A DNA stretch of 24,643 nt. It comes from Alphaproteobacteria bacterium. Its GTDB lineage: Bacteria; Pseudomonadota; Alphaproteobacteria; M2410. Numbering within the stretch: the stretch's first letter is position 1; every line of letters begins with the position of its first letter. The notes beneath the pieces were generated by a model. It did not search any database. It worked only from the letters and a program-made list of their open reading frames with translations, and was not told the DNA's origin. A program made the translations under genes and the position numbers. Below are positions 8,326 to 14,079 of this stretch, piece after piece. Location of the stretch: assembly GCA_021774955.1 (NCBI GenBank), contig JAJFIN010000253.1, forward strand, positions 1 through 24,643, in the 5' to 3' direction.

Positions 8326-8333
8326 ACCGTTCG

Positions 8334-8711
8334 TTAAGCGCCTTTACGCGTGTCCTGCTTTTTCTCAGCAATACGCGCGGATTTACCACGGCGACCGCGG
8401 AGGTAATAGAGTTTTGCCCGACGCACTTTGCCGCGCCGGACGACGTCGATGGAATCAACCAAGGGGCTATAGATTGGGAAAACCCGCTCGACACCTTCGC
8501 CATAGGAAATCTTCCGCACGGTGAAGTTTTCGTTCAGGCCCTGGCCAGCGCGGGCAATACACACACCTTCATAGGCCTGCACTCGTTCGCGCGTACCTTC
8601 TTTAACCTTCACATTTACCCGCACGGTGTCGCCGGGGGCAAATTCTGGAATGTCTTGCTTTCCAGGTAGAGCGGCCATCTGCTCTTGTTCTAGTTCTTCA
8701 ATAATATTCAT
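8334..8711 (-). CDS. rplS: 50S ribosomal protein L19
   Basis: Large-subunit ribosomal protein at the 30S-50S interface. It is 125 residues and begins MNIIEELEQEQMAALPG, the normal N-terminus, followed by FAPGDTVRVNVKVKEG, RVQAYEGVCIAR, FTVRKISYGEGVERVFP and RRGKVRRAKLYYLR. An open frame continues upstream inside trmD to 8831, but ATG 8711 is preceded by AGGAC, is 4 bp from the trmD stop and gives the family start. Last gene of ffh-rpsP-rimM-trmD-rplS. Confidence 0.97.
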   Translation of the reverse strand: MNIIEELEQEQMAALPGKQDIPEFAPGDTVRVNVKVKEGTRERVQAYEGVCIARAGQGLNENFTVRKISYGEGVERVFPIYSPLVDSIDVVRRGKVRRAKLYYLRGRRGKSARIAEKKQDTRKGA

Positions 8712-8715
8712 CGGC

Positions 8716-9441
8716 CTAGTCCTCATGTTCGACGCGGTTTTTTGCCGCCAGATATTGTTCCCAAAGATCGCCTCTGCGATCGCGCGTAATCTCTTCTGCT
8801 TTTTTGCGCCGCCATGCTTCAATCTCGCCATGATGCCCAGATTGAAGCACGTCGGGTATTCTTCTTCCTTCCCATTCTACTGGCCGCGTGTAATGCGGAT
8901 ATTCCAGTAAGGAGCCTTCAAAACTTTCTTGCTCAATCGATGCTTGCGCGCCAAGCGCGCCGGGCAATAGCCGGACACTTGCATCAATCAACGCCATGGC
9001 GGCCACTTCACCGCCGGAAAGCACAAAATCTCCGAGGCTCACCTCTTCGATCTCTCGTGCTTCCAAAATCCTTTCATCCACGCCTTCGAACCGACCACAC
9101 AACAACACCGCACCCGGCCCTTGAGCCAATTCTTTGATCCGCGCTTGCTTCAACGGAACCCCGCGCGGGCTCAAGTAAATCAGCGGTCTTTGATCGATAT
9201 CTTCGACCGTATGATCCAGGGCTAAACCCAGAACCTCCGCGCGCATCACCATGCCTGGCCCGCCACCTGCTGGCGTATCGTCCACGGAGCGGTGTTTATC
9301 GCGTGCAAAGTCACGAATGTCCACCGTTTCAAGCAACCAAAGCCCCGTTTCAAGCGCTTTTCCAACCACTGAAGCCCCCAGAGGCCCCGGAAACATGCCC
9401 GGATAAATGGTTAAGACGCTGGCTTTCCAAGGATCAGCCAT
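8716..9441 (-). CDS. trmD: tRNA (guanine(37)-N1)-methyltransferase
   Basis: Methylates G37 of tRNAs with SAM, preventing +1 frameshifting. It is a trefoil-knot (SPOUT) enzyme of about 241 residues. Motifs are SVLTIYPGMFPG at the N-terminus, DTPAGGGPGMVMRAEVL, YLSPRG, LLCGRFEGVDERILE, and the knot segment SLGDFVLSGGEVAAMALID. ATG 9441 shares one base with the rimM stop (TGATG); a GTG one codon earlier (9444) is the alternative. No strong ribosome binding site is seen, consistent with coupling to rimM. The C-terminal region RRKKAEEITRDRRGDLWEQY is typical. Confidence 0.97.
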   Translation of the reverse strand: MADPWKASVLTIYPGMFPGPLGASVVGKALETGLWLLETVDIRDFARDKHRSVDDTPAGGGPGMVMRAEVLGLALDHTVEDIDQRPLIYLSPRGVPLKQARIKELAQGPGAVLLCGRFEGVDERILEAREIEEVSLGDFVLSGGEVAAMALIDASVRLLPGALGAQASIEQESFEGSLLEYPHYTRPVEWEGRRIPDVLQSGHHGEIEAWRRKKAEEITRDRRGDLWEQYLAAKNRVEHED

Positions 9442-9989
9442 CACGAGGACTTCGGCTCAGGGAACGTTCCATCGGGCGGATCGATCACAACACAACCGGT
9501 TTCAACATCAATAGTCGGCACGCTTTCCAGCGTGAACGGGATGAGAACCCGTTTTCCCGTGGCCTTGTGGTCAATCTCTAGAAGATCTCCCGCGCCAAAA
9601 TCATAGAGCGCGGAAACCTGACCGATGGGCTCACCATCCATGTTGTTGACCCTCATGCCGATCAAATCAGCGTGGTAAAATTCATCCTCCTCTGCTTTCG
9701 GCAAAAGCGCGCGGGCCACAAAAAGTTCGGTGCCACACAAAGCCTCTGCTTCATCTCTATCTTTCACGCCGCTCAAACGAGCGACAATTCCTTTTTTGGC
9801 GATCCGCAATCCGTTGATCTCAAAGATGCGGGCGCCTGCCTCATCTTGAACCGGTCCATAATTGCCAAAGGCCATCGGATCATCCGTAAACGTCTTAATC
9901 CTAACTTCGCCTTTGACACCGACCGCACTGGTGACAATTCCGACACAAATGAGGTCTGAAACTTGGTGTTCGCCAGGGCCAGCCATCAT
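9441..9989 (-). CDS. rimM: Ribosome maturation factor RimM
   Basis: Assembly factor for the 30S subunit head that binds ribosomal protein S19 in the family. It is 182 residues with an N-terminal RimM barrel (CVGIVTSAVGVKGEVRIKTF, about residues 15-34) and a C-terminal PRC-barrel region (FYHADLIGMRVNNMDGEPI, then DLLEID and VLIPFT). Two adjacent ATG codons (9989, 9986) and a GTG at residue 10 could serve as start; 9989 is listed. It lies 22 bp after rpsP and overlaps trmD by one base. The product is ordinary. Confidence 0.95.
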   Translation of the reverse strand: MMAGPGEHQVSDLICVGIVTSAVGVKGEVRIKTFTDDPMAFGNYGPVQDEAGARIFEINGLRIAKKGIVARLSGVKDRDEAEALCGTELFVARALLPKAEEDEFYHADLIGMRVNNMDGEPIGQVSALYDFGAGDLLEIDHKATGKRVLIPFTLESVPTIDVETGCVVIDPPDGTFPEPKSS

Positions 9990-10011
9990 AAACCATCCGC
10001 GAGAACGTTAC

Positions 10012-10443
10012 TTAAGCTTTCGCTTCTTCTTCTGCGGGCGCTTCTTCAGCCGCAGCTTCTTCCTCAGCAGGCGCTTCAGCTTCTGCCGCAGCCGCTGCTT
10101 TGGCATCTTCTTCAGCTTGCTTCTGCGCATCCAAACGTTCTTGCGCTTTCACACCGGGCTTCGCTTTTTCCATGTTCTTGCCGTGCTTCCAATCGACCAA
10201 CCCAGCACCACCTAAAAAGCGCGCCACGCGCTCAGTGGGTTGGGCGCCGACACCGAGCCAATGTTGAATACGGTCGGTATTCAACTTAAGGCGATTCTCA
10301 TCGTCCTTGCCGAGCAACGGATTATAGGTGCCAAGCCGTTCGATATAGCGGCCATCGCGCGGGCTGCGCACATCGGCAACCACAACACGATAGAACGGCC
10401 GTTTTTTAGCACCACCTCTAGATAAGCGAATTTTAAGTCCCAT
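10012..10443 (-). CDS. rpsP: 30S ribosomal protein S16 with long acidic/alanine-rich tail
   Basis: Small-subunit assembly protein S16. Residues 1-80 are the conserved domain: MGLKIRLSRGGAKKRPFYRV, RDGRYIERLGTYNPL and HWLGVGAQPTERVARFL. A further 60 or so residues follow, first charged (KAQERLDAQKQAEEDAK), then almost only Ala and Glu with some Pro (AEAEAPAEEEAAAEEAPAEE), giving 143 residues in all. Many bacterial S16 proteins end near residue 80-90; extended Ala/Glu tails occur in Alphaproteobacteria. It lies 38 bp downstream of ffh and 22 bp upstream of rimM. Confidence 0.97.
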   Translation of the reverse strand: MGLKIRLSRGGAKKRPFYRVVVADVRSPRDGRYIERLGTYNPLLGKDDENRLKLNTDRIQHWLGVGAQPTERVARFLGGAGLVDWKHGKNMEKAKPGVKAQERLDAQKQAEEDAKAAAAAEAEAPAEEEAAAEEAPAEEEAKA

Positions 10444-10481
10444 TACTTCATTCCTTCAGTTTCAATTCACAAAAATTCAAA

Positions 10482-11975
10482 TTACTTTTTCTTCACACCC
10501 GGAAAACCTGGCGGCAGTCCTGGCGGTAATCCTGAGCCCGGACCGCCGAGCCCCGGCAATCCACCCGGACCCAAATCGGGCATGCCGCCTTCAAGACCGG
10601 GCGGCAGTCCGCCACCCATGTCGCCGCCCATATCTCCCATATCGCCAAACAATCCTTTGGCGCCTTTCTTGCCGATCTTCTTCATCATGTCCGCCATCTG
10701 ACGATGCATTTTAAGAAGCCGGTTAACCTCTTGCACGCTGACACCGGCGCCCTTCGCCACACGTTTTTTGCGTGACGCATTAAACAGTTTCGGGTTGTGT
10801 CTTTCCTTCGGTGTCATCGACGAAATGATCGCCGCTTGGTGAACCAACACCTTGTCATCCATATTGGCGCTATCGAGTTGCTTCTTCATTTTGCCAACAC
10901 CGGGCAACATACCGAGCACACCGGACATGCCGCCGAGCTTGCGCATCTGCACCAATTGATCGCCGAGGTCTTCGAGATCGAAGGTCCCCTTCTTCATTTT
11001 CTTGGCGATCTTTTCGGCTTTCGCCTGATCGATTGTCTCCGCGGCTTTTTCAACCAGGCTGACAACGTCGCCCATATCGAGAATGCGGTTGGCAATGCGC
11101 TCGGCATGGAATTCTTCGAGCGCATCCATCTTTTCGCCAACACCGATCAGTTTGATCGGGCAACCGGTAACCGCGCGCATCGAAAGCGCCGCCCCGCCAC
11201 GGCCATCGCCATCGACCCGCGTCAAGGCAATACCCGTCAGCGACAGGCGTTTGTTAAATTGATCGGCAACATTGACCGCGTCTTGGCCGGTCAGCGCGTC
11301 AGCCACCAAAATGACCTCATGCGGATTAACGGCGGCCGCGACGTCGGCCGCCTCTTGCATCATGTCTTCATCGACCGTGACCCGGCCGGCGGTGTCGAGA
11401 ATTACCACATCGTAACCGCCAAGGCGTCCGGCTTCCGCCGCCCGCTTAGCAATCGCCACCGGCATCTGTCCTTGCACCACCGGCAAAGTGGAGACCTCAG
11501 CCTGCTCACCGAGCACCCGTAATTGCTCTTGGGCCGCCGGACGGCGCACATCGAGCGAGGCAAGGAGAACTTTCTTTTTGTCTTTTTCTTGAAGCCTTTT
11601 ACCGAGCTTGGCGCTCGTGGTCGTCTTACCCGAGCCTTGCAAGCCCGCCATCATGATGATCGCGGGTGGCGTCACTTGCAGCATCAAGGCTGTTTGCTCA
11701 GGCGCCAGGCTGCCGCCCAACATCTCGACCAAATTGTCATGGACGATTTTGATGACCTGTTGGCCCGGACTAACCGATTGCAAAACCTCCGCGCCAATCG
11801 CGCGCTCTTTGACCTTGTCGACAAACTCTTTGACCACCGGCAAGGCAACGTCTGCCTCAAGCAAGGCGACGCGCACCTCGCGCATGGCAGCGGCGACATC
11901 GTCTTCGCTGAGCGCGCCACGCCGCGTCAGTTTGTTGAGAACACCATTAAGGCGTTCTGACAGGGTTTCGAACAT
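10482..11975 (-). CDS. ffh: Signal recognition particle GTPase Ffh (SRP54)
   Basis: Protein component of the signal recognition particle, which delivers nascent membrane proteins to FtsY. It is 497 residues from ATG 11975. In order: N domain beginning MFETLSERLNGVLNKL; G domain with P-loop GLQGSGKTTTSAKLG (about 111-125), DVRRPAAQEQL, DTAGR (194-198) and TRVDGDGRGGAALS (TRVD in place of the more usual TKLD/TKVD); methionine-rich M domain with GMSGVLGMLPGVGKMKKQ and ISSMTPKERHNP. The last 50 or so residues form a Gly/Pro/Leu/Met-rich tail with LPPGLPPGFPG, ending in KKK. The frame runs upstream to 12029, but the family N-terminus starts at 11975, with GAGAG about 7 bases before it. First gene of its operon. 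Confidence 0.97.
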   Translation of the reverse strand: MFETLSERLNGVLNKLTRRGALSEDDVAAAMREVRVALLEADVALPVVKEFVDKVKERAIGAEVLQSVSPGQQVIKIVHDNLVEMLGGSLAPEQTALMLQVTPPAIIMMAGLQGSGKTTTSAKLGKRLQEKDKKKVLLASLDVRRPAAQEQLRVLGEQAEVSTLPVVQGQMPVAIAKRAAEAGRLGGYDVVILDTAGRVTVDEDMMQEAADVAAAVNPHEVILVADALTGQDAVNVADQFNKRLSLTGIALTRVDGDGRGGAALSMRAVTGCPIKLIGVGEKMDALEEFHAERIANRILDMGDVVSLVEKAAETIDQAKAEKIAKKMKKGTFDLEDLGDQLVQMRKLGGMSGVLGMLPGVGKMKKQLDSANMDDKVLVHQAAIISSMTPKERHNPKLFNASRKKRVAKGAGVSVQEVNRLLKMHRQMADMMKKIGKKGAKGLFGDMGDMGGDMGGGLPPGLEGGMPDLGPGGLPGLGGPGSGLPPGLPPGFPGVKKK

Positions 11976-12174
11976 CTTTGCTCTCGCATAGGGCCAAAGC
12001 GGCCAACAATTTCCAACCTCACAACGCAAAATGCGCCAGGGGGCGAAACCTCGCTACCTGGCGTTGACCCCCAGCCCTCTAGGGGTGGCGGCTTCACGAC
12101 GCGTTAATCGGTCGGAATGGGCGTTTTCTATGGGAATTGGGGTTTTAAGTCAAGCGGTAGGCGCGATCCTGTCC
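11976..12174 (-). other. ffh upstream region and untranslated leader
   Basis: No gene is visible here. If the promoter at 12125-12153 is right, the ffh leader is about 140 bases. It contains an inverted repeat CGCCAGG/CCTGGCG (12034-12040 and 12057-12063) and a neighbouring CCCC...GGGG hairpin around 12067-12084. The 4.5S RNA gene, which might have been expected near ffh, was looked for by its GGAA-tetraloop region and not found. Confidence 0.4.
12125..12153 (-). promoter_or_regulatory. Strong candidate sigma70 promoter for ffh-rpsP-rimM-trmD-rplS
   Basis: On the minus strand TTGACT (12153-12148) is followed by a 17-bp spacer and TAGAAA (12130-12125), matching the consensus at 5/6 and 4/6 positions. 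It points toward ffh. A palindromic mobile-type repeat ends about 20 bp upstream of the -35 box. Confidence 0.6.
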
Positions 12175-12319
12175 GAGACTGTTGCACGGGCAAACTTCAA
12201 GCTACCGCCCTTCGAGACGCTCGCACGTGCTCGCTCCTCAGGACGACGTTCCCTTTATACGTTACACTGAGGAGGGCGCGTTTCGCGCCCGTCTCGAAGT
12301 GCCAAGCGTTCCGTGAAAA
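12175..12319. repeat. MITE-like palindromic element, copy 2
   Basis: The core at 12208-12301 (94 bp) starts CCCTTCGAGACG and ends CGTCTCGAAGTG. Its two arms each contain a small palindrome and meet at an AT-rich centre (TTTATACGTTACA). It is closely similar to 13730-13823 along its length. Flanking sequence also matches: GAGACTGTTGCACGGG at 12175-12190 on the left, and on the right (read in reverse) GTTTTCACGGAACGCTTGG, corresponding to the outer inverted repeats of the copy at 13689-13855. It sits between the VOC gene stop (12325) and the ffh promoter. Confidence 0.8.
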
Positions 12320-12324
12320 CGCAT

Positions 12325-12774
12325 TCAATCCCAAGTCTGAACCTCAATGATATTGCCCTCCGGATCGCGCAGATATTGGAAGCTCACCGAGCCTGCGCCC
12401 TCAACCTCAAGCGCCACCGCCTCGCCCACCGCAGACCCGCCGCGCGCGAATACTTCCGCCGCAATGGCCTCAACATCATCGACGGCAAAGGCAATGTGAC
12501 CAAAGCCCGGCCGGTTCGGCACGCTTTCAGGACCCGCCACCTGATCGTCATATTGAAGAATCTCAAGCGTCGGCCCGTCTTCACCACAGCCCGGCAGGCG
12601 CAAATGCACTCCGCGCAGCCGCGCCTTCGACAGCCCGGTCGAACGATCCAATTCCGGCCCCGAAATATCCCGCTCCCCCGACAGCCGCTCGCAGCCGAAG
12701 ACCTGTTCATAGAACGCAGCTAGCGCCCGCCAATCGCGGGCGATCAGATTGGTATGGGCGTAACGGATGGTCAT
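12325..12774 (-). CDS. VOC-fold (glyoxalase/bleomycin resistance-like) protein
   Basis: A 149-residue protein of the vicinal oxygen chelate superfamily with two beta-alpha-beta-beta-beta modules. Possible metal ligands are His7 (YAHTNLIARDW), Glu71 (LEILQYD), His93 (GFGHIAFAVDDVEAI) and Glu144 (PEGNIIEVQTW), the pattern seen in glyoxalase I-like enzymes. ATG 12774 gives the usual MTIRYAHTNL start; codons continue upstream to 12837 but lack a ribosome binding site. Substrate unknown: such proteins may be lactoylglutathione lyase-like, epimerases or dioxygenases. It is divergent from the AT-rich gene that follows and ends 6 bp from a palindromic repeat. Confidence 0.85.
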   Translation of the reverse strand: MTIRYAHTNLIARDWRALAAFYEQVFGCERLSGERDISGPELDRSTGLSKARLRGVHLRLPGCGEDGPTLEILQYDDQVAGPESVPNRPGFGHIAFAVDDVEAIAAEVFARGGSAVGEAVALEVEGAGSVSFQYLRDPEGNIIEVQTWD

Positions 12775-12917
12775 GGGCAAAAATCTCATTAGAGATTTGA
12801 TACGGTGTATTTCACATATTTTAGCAATATGCACCAAAATTGATATTTCTGACGAGACATTGTTTGCCGGCCGTTTGGCTCTATCAACATGTTTTAGAAA
12901 TCAATAGAATACAGCAC

Positions 12918-13496
12918 ATGAATTCGACGATAATGCGCGAGGGCTACAAGTTGAAATACAATCAATCATTTCTTATCCCGCTTATTCCTAATCCGTTTTG
13001 TCATCTGACAGTGACAAAAGATGACCGTCTAATTCATAAACGATGGGGAAGTGTACTATTCGACCAGAACATACGAGAGTGCGTACCACAAGCTATTCCA
13101 AAAGGGATCTATGGCCTGCTAGGCGGGTACGGTGATGTTGTTCTAGGACAGAGCGGTTCTACATTCACATTTTCAAATGTGATTGGCGCGGCCTCGCTAG
13201 GACGGGCATTAACCAGACGAAAGATAAGCCCGGAGGAGCGTTCACTTCTTGAAAATGTTGAAAATGCGAGAAGACTTCTTTTGGGTTCACCAATAATCAG
13301 TGCGGTTGGTTTTTTTGTGTTTTGGCTCTTTGAAGGAACGCGAGACGGTAAGTTATCGGATGGTGTATTGCCTTGGATAGGCAACATCGGATTTGTAGTA
13401 GGATTCATATACCTAGCATTTTCGTTTTTTTGCGTTTTCTACTTTATCAAAACAAATGGTAAGTTGGCGACTTACAAACAATCTCTAAATCATTAG
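12918..13496 (+). CDS. Hypothetical membrane protein, possible bacterial PH-like domain, AT-rich
   Basis: Not recognised as a named gene. From ATG 12918 it has 192 residues; the frame opens as early as a TTG at 12840, and ATG 12933 is also possible, with no clear ribosome binding site for any. Residues about 29-105 (HLTVTKDDRLIHKRWGSVLF, then GLLGGYGDVVLGQSGSTFTF, SNVIGAASLGRAL) resemble the bPH_2/DUF304 pattern of a VT-x-DRLI-x(3)-G strand and a GYGxVV strand followed by an N-[IV]-x(5) helix start. Two hydrophobic segments follow (LGSPIISAVGFFVFWLF and IGFVVGFIYLAFSFFCVFYF), so it is probably an inner-membrane protein with a cytoplasmic domain. Base composition is clearly more AT-rich than its neighbours, and a terminator-like hairpin follows, suggesting a transferred single-gene unit. 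The PH assignment is inference only. Confidence 0.6.
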   Translation: MNSTIMREGYKLKYNQSFLIPLIPNPFCHLTVTKDDRLIHKRWGSVLFDQNIRECVPQAIPKGIYGLLGGYGDVVLGQSGSTFTFSNVIGAASLGRALTRRKISPEERSLLENVENARRLLLGSPIISAVGFFVFWLFEGTRDGKLSDGVLPWIGNIGFVVGFIYLAFSFFCVFYFIKTNGKLATYKQSLNH

Positions 13497-13522
13497 TAAA
13501 AATCATTAACCAGGTTGAAACA

Positions 13523-13547
13523 AATAAAAGGGTCGTAGCCCTTTATT
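13523..13547 (+). terminator. Probable intrinsic terminator after the AT-rich gene
   Basis: AATAAAAGGG pairs with CCCTTTATT across the six-base loop TCGTAG, with one bulged A. The A-rich side and T-rich side make it usable on both strands. It lies 27 bp after the stop of the gene ending at 13496. Confidence 0.6.
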
Positions 13548-13553
13548 AAATCC

Positions 13554-13619
13554 CCGGACCCCCGCCGCCTCTCAACCACCCGAAGGGCTACCATGGTTGA
13601 GAGGCGGAGGGGGCCCGGA
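13554..13619. repeat. GC-rich palindromic repeat (type P)
   Basis: CCGGACCCCCGCCGCCTCTC at 13554-13573, continuing AACCA, pairs with TGGTTGAGAGGCGG...GGGGGCCCGG at 13594-13619, leaving a short centre that contains CCCGAAGGG. It opens a repeat mosaic that fills the 583-bp gene-free stretch 13497-14079, and is followed by AACAAGAGAGAAGAGTG and a half-copy of the TTCGAGAC element. Confidence 0.75.
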
Positions 13620-13653
13620 CATCGCGGAATAACAAGAGAGAAGAGTGCTGGGC

Positions 13654-13693
13654 GCCCATGGTTCGAGACGCGGATCACAGATCACTCCTCACC
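13654..13693 (+). repeat. Half-unit of the TTCGAGAC...CTCCTCA repeat
   Basis: Begins GCCCATGGTTCGAGACGCGG and ends CACTCCTCACC. In reverse complement, the left arm of the repeat at 2893-3020 reads GCCCATGGTTCGAGACGGCG ... CTCCTCACC, so this is a single half of that palindrome. Confidence 0.7.
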
Positions 13694-13855
13694 GTGGAGA
13701 CTTTGGCACGGATCAGTATGAGCTGCCTGCCCTTCGAGACACTCGCTGACGCTCGTTCCTCAGGACGACGTTTCCTTTTACGTTACACTGAGGAGGGCGC
13801 GTTTTCGCGCCCGTCTCGAAGTGTCCAGCAACCCGTGCAAAAGTCTCCACCGTGA
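13689..13855. repeat. MITE-like palindromic element, copy 3 (most complete)
   Basis: Outer terminal inverted repeats at 13689-13711 and 13833-13855 match at 21 of 23 positions (TCACCGTGGAGACTTTGGCA against TCACGGTGGAGACTTTTGCA in the first 20). Inside is the 94-bp core 13730-13823, starting CCCTTCGAGAC and ending GTCTCGAAGTG, nearly identical to 12208-12301. The whole is 167 bp and encodes nothing. It lies between convergent 3' ends. No clear target-site duplication was seen. Confidence 0.8.
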
Positions 13856-13873
13856 CGTAGTTTTCTTTGCCAG

Positions 13874-13976
13874 TGTCATTCTGCGGCACCGGGTCGGGGT
13901 CGGCACAGGCCCGACAGCGGTATCCATGTAGCATTGCAAACTTCCGTGGACCCCGCTGTCAAGCAGCGGGGTGACA
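13874..13976. repeat. TGTCATTC...GGGGTGACA palindromic repeat
   Basis: The left boundary TGTCATTCTGCGG and the right boundary GCGGGGTGACA are inverted relatives, as are the inner TATCCATG and CGTGGACC. The right portion holds a perfect 9-bp stem ACCCCGCTG-TCAAG-CAGCGGGGT at 13950-13972. Such TGTCATTCC...GGGGTGACA REP-like sequences are widespread between genes in Alphaproteobacteria, as far as I recall. Confidence 0.7.
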
Positions 13977-13996
13977 AGTGAGAAAGGAGTGTGTGA

Positions 13997-14013
13997 CCCA
14001 TGGTTCGAGACGC
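13997..14013 (+). repeat. Short fragment of the TTCGAGAC half-unit
   Basis: CCCATGGTTCGAGACGC is identical to 13655-13671. The preceding GACAAGTGAGAAAGGAGTG also parallels AACAAGAGAGAAGAGTG before that copy, so the two stretches (hairpin, linker, half-unit) look like two versions of one composite. The remaining bases to 14079 show nothing recognisable. Confidence 0.6.
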
Positions 14014-14079
14014 ACTTGGAGCCTGTTGTCCCTCTATTTTATACCTCGCCTATTCGAGCATCTACCCTTCAACAAAATA

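Noticed and set aside
8712..8831. N-terminal extension of rplS
   Set aside because: It lies wholly within trmD in another frame, and L19 proteins start at MNIIEELE-like sequence with the binding site before 8711.
10797..11522. Long plus-strand open frame opposite ffh
   Set aside because: His/Arg/Leu-rich antisense translation of a conserved GTPase; no independent support.
11976..12324. 4.5S (SRP) RNA gene or tRNA near ffh
   Set aside because: No GGAA-tetraloop core or tRNA-like cloverleaf was recognised by eye in this interval.
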